NCBI RefSeq assembly: GCF_019972315.1
Contig: NZ_BLIZ01000001.1
Location: 2,300,558-2,364,557 of the forward strand
Direction of reading: 5' to 3'
From: Geobacter sp. AOG1
GTDB taxonomy: Bacteria > Desulfobacterota > Desulfuromonadia > Geobacterales > Geobacteraceae
DNA: 64,000 nucleotides
Shown: piece after piece, positions 42,595 through 53,217 of the stretch
How the letters are laid out: the number at the start of each line of letters is the position of its first letter
How positions within the stretch are numbered: the stretch's first letter is position 1
The notes under the pieces: model-generated
Told to the model about the DNA's origin: nothing
The model's input: only the letters and a program-made list of their open reading frames with translations
The model's database searches: none
Position numbers and translations under genes: made by a program

Positions 42595-43527
42595 ATGGGT
42601 TTCAAACATAAGGACATCATCGCGCTCAGGGACCTGACGAAGGAGGATATCGAACTCCTCATTTCCACGGCGGAAAGCATGCGCGAGATCAACAGCCGCG
42701 ACATCAAGAAGGTCCCGACGCTGCGGGGCAAGACCATTATCAATCTCTTCTACGAGGCCTCCACCCGGACCCGGACATCCTTCGAGATCGCCGCCAAACG
42801 GCTCTCGGCCGATACGGTCAATATCTCCCCCTCCACCAGTTCGGCCACCAAGGGGGAGACCCTAGCGGACACCGCCCTGAATCTGCTGGCCATGAAACCG
42901 GACATTATCGTCATGCGTCATGCCGTCTCGGGTTCTCACTACTTCCTTTCCCAGAAGGTTCCCTGCTCCATTATCAATGCCGGTGATGGCGCCCACGAGC
43001 ACCCCTCCCAGGGACTTCTGGACATGCTGACGATAAAGGACAAATTCGGGCGGCTGGACGGCCTGAAGGTCGCCATCGTTGGCGACATTACCCATAGTCG
43101 AGTGGCTCGCTCCGATATCCAGGGGCTGACCAAAATGGGGTCCCACGTCTTTCTGGCAGGTCCCCCCACCATGGTGCCGCCGGGAGCCGAGCGGCTCGGT
43201 AACGTCACGGTCTGCCCCACCATGAGGGAGGCGATCCAGGATGCGGATGTGGTGATCATGCTCCGGATCCAGCAGGAGCGCCAGGGGAAAACTCTCATGC
43301 CCAATGCCCGCGAGTATTCCCGCTACTTTGGCTTGAACCCGGAGAACCTCAAGCTCGCCAAGCCGGATGCCATGGTCATGCACCCCGGTCCCATCAACCG
43401 CGGCGTGGAGATGTCCTCCTACGTGGTGGACGGTCCTCAATCCCACATCCTGAAGCAGGTGGAGAACGGGGTGGCGGTACGCATGGCCATGCTGTACCAC
43501 GTCTGCGGCGGCGAACTCGCAGAGTGA
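42595..43527 (+). CDS. pyrB: Aspartate carbamoyltransferase catalytic subunit
   Basis: A 310-aa transcarbamoylase for the first committed step of UMP synthesis. It has the carbamoyl-phosphate loop [17 protein letters not shown], '[14 protein letters not shown]', and '[11 protein letters not shown]'. No pyrI regulatory gene is beside it; ATG 42595 follows pyrR by 13 bases with a G-rich ribosome-binding site. A palindromic repeat follows its stop directly. Confidence 0.97.
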   Translation: MGFKHKDIIALRDLTKEDIELLISTAESMREINSRDIKKVPTLRGKTIINLFYEASTRTRTSFEIAAKRLSADTVNISPSTSSATKGETLADTALNLLAMKPDIIVMRHAVSGSHYFLSQKVPCSIINAGDGAHEHPSQGLLDMLTIKDKFGRLDGLKVAIVGDITHSRVARSDIQGLTKMGSHVFLAGPPTMVPPGAERLGNVTVCPTMREAIQDADVVIMLRIQQERQGKTLMPNAREYSRYFGLNPENLKLAKPDAMVMHPGPINRGVEMSSYVVDGPQSHILKQVENGVAVRMAMLYHVCGGELAE

Positions 43528-43666
43528 GAACGCACGCTTTTGCGCAATCTCGGCGTCAGATTTCTCGTTTCCTTGTGCGGCGTAGCGCTGTTTATGCCCG
43601 ATGTTTGGGTGCTACGCCTCCGCGTAAACGCTCATCTTCCTTGACCTTGCACAAAATTGAGCGTTC
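43528..43666. repeat. Palindromic intergenic repeat, copy 1 (pyrB-pyrC gap)
   Basis: An imperfect palindrome of about 139 bp with the ordered blocks AACGCACGCTTTTGCGCAATCTCGGCGT, CCTTGTGCGGCGTA, TACGCCTCCGCGT, TTGACCTTGCACAAAAT and GAGCGTTC (separate blocks, each visible here). Copies 2 and 3 lie at 58153-58269 and 60486-60603. This copy is longest and has a different centre (about 25 extra bases). Confidence 0.85.
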
Positions 43667-43706
43667 TTGGCAGACTTAATTTCGATACTTTTTACGAGGT
43701 GACCAT

Positions 43707-44981
43707 ATGAATCTGTTGATCAAGAATGGCAGGGTGATCGACCCGTCCCAGGGGATCGACGATACGCTGGATGTGCTGGTGGAGAACGGGCTGGTAAAAG
43801 AAGTCGGCAAGGGGCTCAAGGCGCCCGCTGGTGCCGAGACTATCGATGCCGCAGGCAAGTACGTGGTGCCGGGGCTCGTGGATATGCACGTGCACCTGCG
43901 CGACCCGGGGCTGGAGTACAAGGAGGATATCGTTTCCGGCACGCGGGCTGCGGCGGCCGGCGGTTTCACGTCGGTAGCCTGCATGCCCAACACCAAGCCG
44001 GTCATCGACAACAAGGCGGTGGCGAGCTACATCATCGCCAAGGCAAGGGCGGAGGGGGTTGCCAACGTCTTCCCCATCGGCTCCATCACCTACGGCTCCC
44101 ACGGCGAGCGGTTGGCGGAAATGGGGGAACTCAAAGAGTCGGGGTGTGTCGCCGTATCCGACGACGGCAAGCCGGTGGTGAACTCCGAGCTGATGCGCCG
44201 GGCGCTCGAATATGCCCGGGGGATGGGAATCCTGGTCATCTCCCATGCCGAGGACCTTTCCCTTGTCGGGGAAGGGGTCATGAACGAGGGGTTCACCTCC
44301 ACGGAGTTGGGGCTCAAGGGTATTCCGTCCGCCGGGGAAGATATCGCCACGGCACGTGACGTCATGCTAGCCGAGTACACCAAGTCACCGCTTCATGTCG
44401 CCCATGTCTCCACCCGGGGCGCGGTGCGCATCATCCGGGAAGCCAAGGCGCGTGGCGTGCAGGTTACCTGCGAAACGGCTCCCCACTACTTCAGTCTGAC
44501 GGATGAGGCGGTGCGCGGCTACAACACCAACGCCAAGATGAACCCTCCACTGCGAGAGGCGGATGATGTGGCAGCCATCAAGCAAGGGCTTAAGGATGGT
44601 ACCATTGATGCCATCGCCACCGACCATGCCCCCCATCATATCGACGAGAAGGATGTGGAGTTCAACGTGGCCCTGAACGGCATCGTTGGCCTGGAGACGT
44701 CCCTGCCGCTCTCCCTCAAGCTGGTGGAAGAGAAGGTACTCACCCTTTCCCAACTCGTGGAGAAGATGGCAGGCAATCCGGCAAAGATACTTGGCATCGA
44801 CCGTGGTACCCTCAAGGCGGGTGCCGTCGCCGATATCACCGTGATCGATCCAGCCGCCGAATGGAAAGTTGATGCCGAGATGCTTGCCAGCAAGTCCAAG
44901 AACTCTCCGTGGCTCGGTGAGAAGATGAAGGGTGGGGCAGCCTACACTATCCTTGGCGGTAAGGTAGTGTTCAAACGATAA
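43707..44981 (+). CDS. pyrC: Dihydroorotase
   Basis: A 424-aa type I amidohydrolase closing carbamoyl-aspartate to dihydroorotate. Metal ligands lie in [11 protein letters not shown], in VISHAED, and in TDHAPHH; 'MNPPLRE' is also present. All key residues are intact, so this should be the active enzyme rather than a PyrC-like partner of PyrB. GAGGTGA precedes ATG 43707. Confidence 0.96.
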   Translation: MNLLIKNGRVIDPSQGIDDTLDVLVENGLVKEVGKGLKAPAGAETIDAAGKYVVPGLVDMHVHLRDPGLEYKEDIVSGTRAAAAGGFTSVACMPNTKPVIDNKAVASYIIAKARAEGVANVFPIGSITYGSHGERLAEMGELKESGCVAVSDDGKPVVNSELMRRALEYARGMGILVISHAEDLSLVGEGVMNEGFTSTELGLKGIPSAGEDIATARDVMLAEYTKSPLHVAHVSTRGAVRIIREAKARGVQVTCETAPHYFSLTDEAVRGYNTNAKMNPPLREADDVAAIKQGLKDGTIDAIATDHAPHHIDEKDVEFNVALNGIVGLETSLPLSLKLVEEKVLTLSQLVEKMAGNPAKILGIDRGTLKAGAVADITVIDPAAEWKVDAEMLASKSKNSPWLGEKMKGGAAYTILGGKVVFKR

Positions 44982-45084
44982 TAATAAATGTTGTGAACCA
45001 CAGCGGGTACGATCAACTAGTTTCTCATTGGTAATCAGGATTTTATTCGTTCTCCATGGTAAATGATTTTAAGGGGTTATGTTT

Positions 45085-46206
45085 ATGAAAGCAGTCCTTG
45101 CGCTCGCCGACGGGCGCATCTTTGCGGGGAAATCCTTCGGTGCCACCGGCGAAGCCACCGGCGAGGTGGTGTTCAATACCGCCATGACCGGCTACCAGGA
45201 GGTCCTGACCGATCCCTCCTATCGCGGGCAGATGGTCACCATGACCTACACCCAGATCGGCAACACCGGCATCAACCCGGAGGATATCGAGAGCAAGCAG
45301 CTCTACCTTTCCGGCTTCATCGTCAAGGAGTACCACGACTGCCATTCCAGTTGGCGGGCCACCATGAGCCTGGACAGTTACCTGAAGGAGAACGGGGTGG
45401 TGGGCATCCAAGGGCTCGATACCCGGGCACTGACCCGTCATCTGCGGGACAAGGGGGCTCAGAACGGCATCATCTCCACCGTCGACTTCGATCCGGCAAG
45501 CCTGCTCAGGAAGGTTCGGGCCGTCCCCTCCATGGCCGGCCTCGACCTGGCGTCGGGGGTGAGCTGCGACAAACCGTACCACTGGACCGAGAAGCTCTGG
45601 GAACTGGGGGAAGGGTACCTCCAGGCGACGCCCGCTGAGCTGAAGTACAAGGTGGTCGCCTACGATTTCGGCATCAAGTACAATATCCTCCGCTGCCTCG
45701 TCTCGGCAGGTTGCGACGTGACAGTAGTCCCTGCCACCTTCCCGGCCGAGGAAGCGCTGGCCATGAATCCGGACGGGATATTCCTCAGCAACGGCCCTGG
45801 CGATCCGGAACCGATGACCGCCGTGATCGAGAACATCCGGAAATTCGTCGGAAAGAAACCGGTCTTCGGCATCTGCCTCGGGCACCAGCTCCTGGGGCTG
45901 GCCCTGGGGGGGAGGACCATGAAGCTCAAGTTCGGCAACCACGGCTCCAACCTGCCGGTCATGGACCTTGCGACGCGAAAGGTGGAGATCACCGCCCAGA
46001 ACCACGGTTTCTCCGTGGATATCGTATCGCTGGGACACGCCTGCGAACTGGCCCACGAGAACCTGAACGACCAGACCGTGGAGGGGATGAAGCACAAGGA
46101 CCTCCCCATCTTCTCGGTGCAGCACCACCCGGAGGCGTCGCCGGGACCACATGATTCCCACTATCTGTTCGGGCGGTTCGTGGAGCTGATGGAGAAAAAC
46201 AGGTAA
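45085..46206 (+). CDS. carA: Carbamoyl-phosphate synthase small (glutaminase) subunit
   Basis: A 373-aa class I amidotransferase: nucleophile Cys in GICLGHQLLGLA, His-x-Glu in VQHHPEASPGPHDS, and the CarA N-terminal domain (FGATGEATGEVVFNTAMTGY). It supplies ammonia to CarB for both pyrimidines and arginine. ATG 45085 with AAGGGG at a good distance is chosen; ATG 45079 is possible. It is separated from carB by three unrelated genes. Confidence 0.96.
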   Translation: MKAVLALADGRIFAGKSFGATGEATGEVVFNTAMTGYQEVLTDPSYRGQMVTMTYTQIGNTGINPEDIESKQLYLSGFIVKEYHDCHSSWRATMSLDSYLKENGVVGIQGLDTRALTRHLRDKGAQNGIISTVDFDPASLLRKVRAVPSMAGLDLASGVSCDKPYHWTEKLWELGEGYLQATPAELKYKVVAYDFGIKYNILRCLVSAGCDVTVVPATFPAEEALAMNPDGIFLSNGPGDPEPMTAVIENIRKFVGKKPVFGICLGHQLLGLALGGRTMKLKFGNHGSNLPVMDLATRKVEITAQNHGFSVDIVSLGHACELAHENLNDQTVEGMKHKDLPIFSVQHHPEASPGPHDSHYLFGRFVELMEKNR

Positions 46207-46283
46207 TCCGGGACCAGGGACCCGTGATCCGGGACCCGAAGAAGCCTTTTCGCTTTACGCGTCCCGAGTCCCGAGTCCCGGTA
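46207..46283. repeat. Simple-sequence inverted repeat (GGGACC/GTCCCGA units)
   Basis: Units of the GGGACC(C)G type on the left and TCCCGAG on the right form an imperfect inverted repeat spanning the whole carA-to-radical-SAM gap. Same architecture as the 32652-32725 repeat but a different unit. Confidence 0.7.
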
Positions 46284-46285
46284 TT

Positions 46286-47191
46286 ATGCGTTACGTAGAA
46301 CTTTACAATTCAGGTGAGTTGCTGCGGCGGGTGCGGACGGCCTATGCCCGGCTCAAGAGCTGCGACCTCTGCCCCCACGACTGCCGGGTTAACCGGCTGG
46401 CGGGGGAAACGGGTGCCTGCCGGAGCGGGGCGCTGCCTCGGGTGGCATCGGCCAATGTCCACCGGGGAGAGGAACCTCCCCTTTCCGGCACGCGGGGGTC
46501 GGGGACCATCTTCTTCTCCAACTGTAACCTCCGCTGCCGCTTCTGCCAAAACTTTCCCATCAGCCAGTTTGGCAACGGCGAGGATGTCTCCCTCCGGGAG
46601 TTGGCGGCGCGGATGCTGAAACTCCAGCGGCAGCGAGTTCACAACCTGAACCTGGTGACGCCGAGCCACTTCCTTCCCCAGTTCCTGGCGGCGCTCCATC
46701 TGGCGATAAATGAGGGGTTCCGGCTCCCCATCGTCTGGAACTCCAACGGCTACGAGCGGGTGGACGCCCTGGAACTCCTTGACGGGATCGTGGACATCTA
46801 CCTGCCGGACATGAAGTACGTGGCGGAGGTGCCGGCGGTAAACTTTTCCGGTGCTCCCGGTTACCGGGATATCAACCGAAGCGCGGTGCAGGAGATGCTC
46901 CGCCAGGTGGGGCACCTGCAGCTGGACGACGCAGGTATCGCACAACGCGGCCTCATTATCCGCCATTTGGTTCTCCCCGAGGGGCACGCCGGCAGCCGTG
47001 AGACCCTCCGCTGGATTGCCGGAAATCTGGGACGGGAGACCCATATCTCCCTGATGAAGCAGTTCTTTCCGGCCCACGAGGCGGAGCAGGTCCCCGGCAT
47101 CCACCGGAAGATCACCGACGCGGAGTACGAGGCGGTGGTGGATGTGTTGGAAGAGGTGGGGCTGGAAAACGGTTGGGTGCAGGAATACTAA
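46286..47191 (+). CDS. Radical SAM protein, PflX/PflA-like (COG1313 type)
   Basis: A 301-aa protein with the radical SAM Cys triplet in SNCNLRCRFCQN near residue 80 and an N-terminal Cys set (CDLCPHDCRVNR...GACRSG) that may bind an extra cluster. It resembles the pyruvate formate-lyase-activating-enzyme-like group of unknown target. No glycyl-radical enzyme gene is nearby. It sits between carA and carB. Confidence 0.86.
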   Translation: MRYVELYNSGELLRRVRTAYARLKSCDLCPHDCRVNRLAGETGACRSGALPRVASANVHRGEEPPLSGTRGSGTIFFSNCNLRCRFCQNFPISQFGNGEDVSLRELAARMLKLQRQRVHNLNLVTPSHFLPQFLAALHLAINEGFRLPIVWNSNGYERVDALELLDGIVDIYLPDMKYVAEVPAVNFSGAPGYRDINRSAVQEMLRQVGHLQLDDAGIAQRGLIIRHLVLPEGHAGSRETLRWIAGNLGRETHISLMKQFFPAHEAEQVPGIHRKITDAEYEAVVDVLEEVGLENGWVQEY

Positions 47192-47220
47192 GAGGTGGGG
47201 CATCTTCACGGGGAGTCGTT

Positions 47221-47715
47221 ATGGAAAAATGCTTGAGCGTGGAAGAGATGAAGATACTGGACACCTGCCGCGATATTGAGCTTGTCGGCGCGGACATCTA
47301 CCTCTATTTCGCCGGCCTCTTTGCCGACCTTCCCCTCTATGCCGCGTTGTGGAAAAAGACCGCCATGGAAGAAAAAAACCACGCCGCCCAGTTCGAACTG
47401 GCTATGAAAATGAAAAAGGGGATGGTCGAGTCGATCACCCTTGATTCCTGGAAAGCAGAAAACGCCCTCACCGTGGCCAAATCGATTTTTGCGGGGGTGC
47501 GACAGCATCCTCCCACCCTTGAGGACGCGCTTCGCTCTTCGATCAAGCTGGAACTGCATCTCTCCGAATTCCACATGGGATGCGTGGCCGTTTTCCAGGA
47601 CGGCTCCTTCGGTGCGATGTTCCAGGCGATGATGGACGCCGACGACAAACACGTCAAATCTCTCCAGGACGCATACCAAGGATATCTGAGCGTAACGGCT
47701 GCCACGGAGGGGTAA
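47221..47715 (+). CDS. Ferritin-like/rubrerythrin-family diiron protein
   Basis: A 164-aa four-helix protein with E-x-x-H patterns for a diiron site ('MEEKNHAAQFE', 'IKLELHLSEFHMG', 'MDADDKHVKSL'). The C-terminal rubredoxin domain of true rubrerythrin is missing. Likely roles are peroxide reduction or iron handling in the cytoplasm. ATG 47221 follows the radical SAM gene by 29 bases. Confidence 0.82.
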   Translation: MEKCLSVEEMKILDTCRDIELVGADIYLYFAGLFADLPLYAALWKKTAMEEKNHAAQFELAMKMKKGMVESITLDSWKAENALTVAKSIFAGVRQHPPTLEDALRSSIKLELHLSEFHMGCVAVFQDGSFGAMFQAMMDADDKHVKSLQDAYQGYLSVTAATEG

Positions 47716-47744
47716 GTGCCGATGCTGGAAGGAGCATTCTGAAG

Positions 47745-48074
47745 ATGAGAACGGTTGCGCTACTCGTTCTTTCCAATATTTTCATGACCTTTGCCTGGTA
47801 CGCCCACCTGAAGAACCTCCGGACCGCCCCCTGGTTCATCGCGGTGCTGGTAAGCTGGGGGCTGGCCTTCTTCGAATACATGCTCCAGGTGCCGGCCAAC
47901 CGGGCCGGTTACGGCACCTTCAATCTGGGGCAGTTGAAAATTATGCAGGAAGTGATCACCCTCTCCGTATTTGTGCCGTTCGCGGTTTTCTATATGGGGC
48001 AGCCGCTGAAGCTCGATTTTCTCTGGGCGGGGTGTTGTCTGGCAGGGGCGGTCTTTTTTATCTTCCGGGGTTGA
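47745..48074 (+). CDS. DUF486 family membrane protein
   Basis: A 109-aa protein with four hydrophobic helices and the DUF486 landmarks 'SNIFMTFAWYAHL', 'SWGLAFFEYMLQVPANR' and 'LKIMQEVITLSVFVPFAVFYM'. The fold resembles small DMT/EmrE-type transporters; the substrate is unknown. GGAAGGAG precedes ATG 47745. Third of the genes inserted between carA and carB. Confidence 0.88.
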   Translation: MRTVALLVLSNIFMTFAWYAHLKNLRTAPWFIAVLVSWGLAFFEYMLQVPANRAGYGTFNLGQLKIMQEVITLSVFVPFAVFYMGQPLKLDFLWAGCCLAGAVFFIFRG

Positions 48075-48111
48075 AAAGAGAAATTCGTTTATTTACTAAC
48101 AGGAGTCATAG

Positions 48112-51100
48112 ATGCCTAAACGTACTGATATCAAAAAAATCCTCATTATCGGCGCCGGTCCCATCGTCATCGGCCAGGCGTGCGAGTTCGACTATTCCGG
48201 CACCCAGGCGTGCAAGGCGCTCAAAGAGGAAGGGTTCGAGGTGGTGCTGCTGAACAGCAACCCGGCCACCATCATGACCGACCCGGACTTCGCGGACCGG
48301 ACCTACATCGAGCCGGTGACGCCGGAAATGCTTGCCAAGATCATTGCCAAGGAGCGCCCTGATGCGGTACTCCCTACCCTGGGGGGGCAGACGGCACTCA
48401 ATACTGCGGTGGCGGTAGCGGAGAACGGAACCCTGGAAAAGTACGGCGTGGAACTCATCGGCGCAAAGCTCCCCGCCATCAAGATGGCGGAGGACCGGAC
48501 CCTGTTCAAGGAGGCGATGGATCGAATCGGGTTGTCGGTTCCCGGTTCGGGACTGGCCCACAACTACACTGAGGCGATGGAAGTTGTCAAGACGGTCGGT
48601 TTCCCGGCCATCATCCGCCCCTCCTTCACCTTGGGGGGGACCGGCGGCGGCATCGCCTACAACATGGAAGAATATGAGCGGATGGCCATGGCGGGGATCG
48701 ATGCATCCCCCACCGACGAGATCCTCGTCGAGGAATCGGTCATCGGCTGGAAGGAGTATGAGCTTGAGGTGATGCGGGATACCGCAGACAACGTGGTGAT
48801 CATCTGCTCTATCGAGAACTTCGATCCCATGGGGGTCCATACGGGCGACTCCATCACCGTGGCGCCTGCCCAGACCTTGACCGACAAGGAGTACCAGATC
48901 CTCCGGGACGCATCCCTGAAGATCATCCGGGAGATCGGCGTGGACACCGGCGGCTCCAATATCCAGTTCGGCATCAACCCCCGGGATGGCCGCCTCGTGG
49001 TGATCGAGATGAACCCCCGGGTTTCCCGCTCGTCGGCCCTCGCCTCCAAGGCGACCGGCTTCCCCATCGCCAAGATCGCCGCCAAACTGGCGGTCGGCTA
49101 TACCCTGGACGAAATTACCAACGACATCACCCGGGAGACCCCCGCCTGCTTCGAACCGACCATCGATTACGTGGTGACCAAGATTCCCCGCTTCACCTTC
49201 GAGAAGTTCCCCGCTGCCGACGCCACTCTCACCACCCAGATGAAGTCGGTGGGAGAGGTGATGGCCATCGGCCGGACTTTCAAGGAATCGTTCCAGAAGG
49301 CACTCCGCTCCCTGGAGATCGGTTCCTGCGGCTTCGAATCCCGCCTCTTCGACCTGGGTAAGGAAACCCGTCGGGCGCTGACTCCAGCCGAGCAGCAACT
49401 CCTTCAGGATAAACTGGGGACCCCCAACTGGGAACGGCTCTGGTTCGTCGGGGATGCGATCCGGAGTGGCATGGAGGTGGACCGGATCTATAGCATAACC
49501 GGCATCGATCCCTGGTTCCTCCACAACATCCGGCAGATCATCGAGATGGAGGACCGGCTCAAGCAGGTAAAGGTAGAGGTTGAGGAAAAGGAGAAGCTGA
49601 AAGACATTCTCCGCGAAGCGAAGCAGTTCGGTTTCAGCGACAAGTTTCTCGGTAAACTGTGGGGCAAAAATGAGGAAGAAATTCGCCAACTCCGCCTTTC
49701 CCTCGGTGTAACACCGGTATTCAAGCGGGTCGATACCTGTGCCGCCGAATTCGTCGCCTACACCCCCTATCTCTACTCGACCTACGAGGAGGAGTGCGAG
49801 GCGGCGGTGACCGACCGGAAAAAAATCATGATCCTTGGGGGCGGCCCCAACCGGATCGGGCAGGGGATCGAGTTCGATTACTGCTGTGTCCACGGGGTCT
49901 TCGCCCTGGCGGAGGACGGCTACGAGACCATCATGGTCAACTGCAACCCGGAGACGGTCTCCACCGATTACGATACTTCCGACCGCCTCTACTTCGAGCC
50001 CCTCACTTACGAGGACGTCCTCAGCATCGTGGATGTGGAGAAGCCGTACGGGGTGATCGTCCAGTTCGGGGGCCAGACGCCGCTCAAGCTGGCCGTGGCC
50101 CTGGAGAAGGCAGGGGTCCCCATTATCGGTACCTCACCCGACGCCATCGACCGGGCCGAGGACCGGGAGCGGTTCCAGGAGATGCTTCACAAGCTGGGGC
50201 TGCGCCAACCGGAGAACGGTACCGCCCGCTCCTTCGAGGAGGCGGAAAAGGTGGCCGACCGGATCGGATACCCCGTGGTAGTCCGCCCCTCCTACGTCCT
50301 CGGCGGGCGCGCCATGGAGATCGTCTACGATGTGGACAACCTGCGCCGCTACATGCATACCGCCGTGCAGGCGTCCCCCGAGCACCCGATCCTTATCGAC
50401 AAGTTTCTGGACGAGGCGATCGAGGTGGATGTGGATGCACTCTGCGACGGTCGCGAGGTGGTGATCGGCGGGATTATGGAGCATATCGAGGAGGCGGGAA
50501 TCCATTCCGGCGACTCGGCCTGTTCTCTTCCCCCCTATTCCATTTCACAGGATGTCGTTTCCGAAATCCGTCGCCAGACCGTGGCCATGGCCCTGGAATT
50601 GAACGTGAAAGGACTGATGAATGTCCAGTACGCGGTGAGGGACGGGGTGATCTTTATTCTGGAGGTGAATCCGCGTGCATCCCGCACGGCCCCCTTCGTC
50701 TCCAAGGCGACCGGACGTCCCCTGGCGAAGATCGCCGCGCGCATCATGGCCGGCAAGAGTCTGCAGGAGCTGGGGATCGGTGGTGACATCGTGCCGACCC
50801 ACATGTCGGTGAAGGAGTCGGTCTTCCCCTTCGTTAAATTTCCCGGCGTCGATACTATCCTCGGTCCGGAGATGAAGTCCACCGGTGAGGTGATGGGGAT
50901 CGATGCCGATTTCGCCACTGCCTTTGCCAAGGCCCAGCTGGGAGCGGGAGTGAAGCTCCCCACAAGCGGCCGGGTCTTCATAAGTGTGCGTGACGCCGAC
51001 AAAAAACATATTGTCACCGCCGCCAAAAAACTGTATGATAACGGATTCGAACTGGTCGCAACCCGCGGCACTGCTGCGTTCCTGCAGGAGAAGGGGCTTA

Positions 51101-51360
51101 CCGTACGGGTCATCAACAAGGTGCTCGAAGGGCGACCTCACATCGTCGATGCCATCAAGAACGGCGAGATCGCCATGGTGATCAACACGACCCAAGGGGC
51201 CCAGGCGGTTGCCGATTCCTTTTCCATTCGCCGCAACACCCTGATGCACAACATCGCCTACTACACCACTGCTGCCGGTGCCCGGGCCGCGGTGGACGGC
51301 ATGATCGCGGTAAAGAAGGAAGAGCTGGACGTGAAGCCGATCCAGGAATACTTGGGCTAA
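48112..51360 (+). CDS. carB: Carbamoyl-phosphate synthase large subunit
   Basis: A 1082-aa enzyme with two duplicated ATP-grasp halves. Each half begins with a G-Q-(A/G)-x-E-FDY signature ([12 protein letters not shown] near residue 22; [13 protein letters not shown] near 583). An oligomerisation region lies between them, and a C-terminal MGS-like allosteric domain starts near residue 940 ('[16 protein letters not shown]'). Full length, no truncation. AACAGGAG precedes ATG 48112. Confidence 0.98.
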   Translation: MPKRTDIKKILIIGAGPIVIGQACEFDYSGTQACKALKEEGFEVVLLNSNPATIMTDPDFADRTYIEPVTPEMLAKIIAKERPDAVLPTLGGQTALNTAVAVAENGTLEKYGVELIGAKLPAIKMAEDRTLFKEAMDRIGLSVPGSGLAHNYTEAMEVVKTVGFPAIIRPSFTLGGTGGGIAYNMEEYERMAMAGIDASPTDEILVEESVIGWKEYELEVMRDTADNVVIICSIENFDPMGVHTGDSITVAPAQTLTDKEYQILRDASLKIIREIGVDTGGSNIQFGINPRDGRLVVIEMNPRVSRSSALASKATGFPIAKIAAKLAVGYTLDEITNDITRETPACFEPTIDYVVTKIPRFTFEKFPAADATLTTQMKSVGEVMAIGRTFKESFQKALRSLEIGSCGFESRLFDLGKETRRALTPAEQQLLQDKLGTPNWERLWFVGDAIRSGMEVDRIYSITGIDPWFLHNIRQIIEMEDRLKQVKVEVEEKEKLKDILREAKQFGFSDKFLGKLWGKNEEEIRQLRLSLGVTPVFKRVDTCAAEFVAYTPYLYSTYEEECEAAVTDRKKIMILGGGPNRIGQGIEFDYCCVHGVFALAEDGYETIMVNCNPETVSTDYDTSDRLYFEPLTYEDVLSIVDVEKPYGVIVQFGGQTPLKLAVALEKAGVPIIGTSPDAIDRAEDRERFQEMLHKLGLRQPENGTARSFEEAEKVADRIGYPVVVRPSYVLGGRAMEIVYDVDNLRRYMHTAVQASPEHPILIDKFLDEAIEVDVDALCDGREVVIGGIMEHIEEAGIHSGDSACSLPPYSISQDVVSEIRRQTVAMALELNVKGLMNVQYAVRDGVIFILEVNPRASRTAPFVSKATGRPLAKIAARIMAGKSLQELGIGGDIVPTHMSVKESVFPFVKFPGVDTILGPEMKSTGEVMGIDADFATAFAKAQLGAGVKLPTSGRVFISVRDADKKHIVTAAKKLYDNGFELVATRGTAAFLQEKGLTVRVINKVLEGRPHIVDAIKNGEIAMVINTTQGAQAVADSFSIRRNTLMHNIAYYTTAAGARAAVDGMIAVKKEELDVKPIQEYLG

Positions 51361-51478
51361 TGTCAGTCAAGATGGCATAAGTACGAGGTTATATGCGGGG
51401 CGGCAGTTCTGGCTGTCCCGCCATTTTCGCACAATGCTGGATTCAGACGTTGTGCATACCAGAGGAGTTGCCAGGAAG

Positions 51479-51955
51479 ATGTCCCATTCCGTACCGATGA
51501 CGAAGGAAAGTTTTGAAACACTTCAGGATGACCTGAAGCGCCTGATCCGTGAAGAGCGCCCCCGGGTGATCCAGGATATTGCCGAGGCGCGTAGTCATGG
51601 CGATCTGTCGGAGAATGCCGAATACGATGCTGCCAAGCACCGCCAGAGTTTCATCGAGGGGCGCATTGCCGAGCTGCAGGACAAGCTGGCCCGCGCCTAT
51701 GTGGTGGACCTGTCCAACCTGAAGCCGGACAAGGTGGTGTTCGGTTCCACTGTTACCCTCTACGACACCGCTGCCGACGAAGAGAGCACCTATAAGATCG
51801 TCGGCGAGGACGAGGCGGACATCAAGCTCGGAAAGATTTCCTGCACCTCGCCGGTCGGCAAGGCACTCATCGGCCACAAGCTGGACGATTCAGTGAAGGT
51901 CAAGGTGCCGTCCGGCCTGAAGGAATACGAGATCGTCGATATCAGATACAACTGA
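51479..51955 (+). CDS. greA: Transcription elongation factor GreA
   Basis: A 158-aa protein of standard GreA length. The N-terminal coiled coil carries the acidic tip GDLSENAEYDAAK, which enters the RNA polymerase secondary channel to trigger cleavage of backtracked RNA. The C-terminal FKBP-like domain ends 'GLKEYEIVDIRY'. ATG 51479 is chosen for the family N-terminus. It follows carB, a frequent neighbour pair in many bacteria. Confidence 0.96.
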   Translation: MSHSVPMTKESFETLQDDLKRLIREERPRVIQDIAEARSHGDLSENAEYDAAKHRQSFIEGRIAELQDKLARAYVVDLSNLKPDKVVFGSTVTLYDTAADEESTYKIVGEDEADIKLGKISCTSPVGKALIGHKLDDSVKVKVPSGLKEYEIVDIRYN

Positions 51956-52040
51956 CAGTCACAGGATAGTGAACGACAAACGATGAAACCGATCCTGGTC
52001 TGCTCTTTTACATTACCAACTACATGAGAGGAAAGAATAC

Positions 52041-52241
52041 ATGAGTCAGACTGTTACCAAAGATATGACGTTTGCCCAGGTGATGCGGATGCATCCGGAC
52101 GTGGTGAAGGTGCTCGCCAAGTACAACCTCGGCTGCATCGGTTGCATGGGAGCCCAGGCTGAAACCCTGGAGCAGGGGTGTGGCGCCCACGGGCTAAATG
52201 TTGACGACATCGTCAACGACATAAACGCACTGTTCGTCTGA
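52041..52241 (+). CDS. DUF1858 (redox-disulfide) small protein, second copy
   Basis: A 66-aa protein: 'MTFAQVMRMHPDVVKVLAKYNLGCIGCMGA' with CxxC, plus a third Cys in QGCGAHG. It shares the family pattern of the 27478-27675 protein. Such single-domain proteins are common in anaerobes; a role in Fe-S or disulfide redox is suspected. GAGAGGAAAG lies upstream of ATG 52041. Confidence 0.87.
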   Translation: MSQTVTKDMTFAQVMRMHPDVVKVLAKYNLGCIGCMGAQAETLEQGCGAHGLNVDDIVNDINALFV

Positions 52242-52246
52242 ACAGT

Positions 52247-52274
52247 AAAGGCGCCGGGAACGGCGCCTTTTTTT
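52247..52274 (+). terminator. Rho-independent terminator after the DUF1858 gene
   Basis: AAAGGCGCC and GGCGCCTTT form a perfect 9-bp stem with a six-base loop and continuing Ts; it separates convergent transcription units. Confidence 0.93.
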
Positions 52275-52307
52275 ATTGTTGTTTTCTCTATTTCCCCTCT
52301 TCATGTC

Positions 52308-53198
52308 TCATGGTTCTCTTTCGAGCATAAAGCGGGCCTCTGCCAGTTCCTTCTCCTTCTCCCTGTCTACCTTCGGAAACGCAAGATCCAGTTCATTCAG
52401 GGCGTCAATAATGGCCGCGGACACCACCAGCCGCGTGAACCACTTGTTGTCGGCCGGCACTACGTACCACGGCGCATGTTCGGTGGATGTGTGGCGGATC
52501 ATATCCTCGTAGGCTGTCATGTAATCGTCCCAGTATTCCCGTTCGTGGACGTCGTCCTTGGTGAACTTCCAGTTTTTGTCCGGATTGTCGATCCGCTCGA
52601 GAAAACGCTTTTTCTGCTCGTCTTTCGAGACATGCAGAAAGAATTTCCGGACCGCGACGCCGTTTCGTGTCAGGTAACGCTCAAAGGCGTTGACATCCTC
52701 GAACCGCTCCTTCCAGACATGCTCTGTCACGAGGCGGGGGGGGAGCTTCTGCCGTTCGAGAAGTTCCCGATGTACCCGCACGACGAGCAGTTCCTCGTAG
52801 TAGGAACGGTTAAAAATGCCGATGCGTCCCCGCTCGGGGAGACAGCGGCTGGTGCGCCAGAGAAAATCGTGATCCAGTTCCTCGGCAGAGGGGCTCTTGA
52901 AGGAGAAAACCTGGCATCCCTGGGGATTTATGCCGGACATCACGTGCTTGATGGCGCTGTCCTTGCCGGCAGCATCCATCGCCTGGAAAATGAGAAGAAG
53001 TGCCCAGCGGTCCTGGGCGTACAGTTTCTCCTGCTCTTTGCGCAGACGCTCGATACCCCGTTCCAGTTCCGTTGCCGCCCCCTCTTTCGTGAGGCCCACG
53101 GTTTCGTTGGGATTGACGCTCTTGAGCCGGAACTCCTTGCCGTTGTCGATACGAAACGCCCCGGCAAACTCTCGCGCTTGCTTCGTCAGCTTCCCCAT
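52308..53198 (-). CDS. ppk2: Polyphosphate kinase 2 family protein
   Basis: A 296-aa PPK2-fold phosphotransferase: P-loop-like AMDAAGKDSAIKHV, 'RWALLLIFQ' before it, the lid module with 'RIGIFNRSYYEE', and 'HVSKDEQKKRF'. These enzymes move phosphate between polyphosphate and (d)NDP or NMP. The subclass, and therefore AMP or ADP preference, cannot be fixed by eye. AGGAG precedes ATG 53198. Confidence 0.9.
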   Translation of the reverse strand: MGKLTKQAREFAGAFRIDNGKEFRLKSVNPNETVGLTKEGAATELERGIERLRKEQEKLYAQDRWALLLIFQAMDAAGKDSAIKHVMSGINPQGCQVFSFKSPSAEELDHDFLWRTSRCLPERGRIGIFNRSYYEELLVVRVHRELLERQKLPPRLVTEHVWKERFEDVNAFERYLTRNGVAVRKFFLHVSKDEQKKRFLERIDNPDKNWKFTKDDVHEREYWDDYMTAYEDMIRHTSTEHAPWYVVPADNKWFTRLVVSAAIIDALNELDLAFPKVDREKEKELAEARFMLEREP

Positions 53199-53217
53199 GG
53201 TCAGGCTCCTCCTGGCG

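Noticed and set aside
46207-46283. CRISPR-like array
   Set aside because: Units are short, lack spacers, and appear in both orientations; it is a simple inverted repeat.
48106-49893. 595-codon open frame antisense to carB
   Set aside because: carB is unambiguous on the plus strand; the antisense product is low-complexity in Gly, Asp and His and has no initiation signal.
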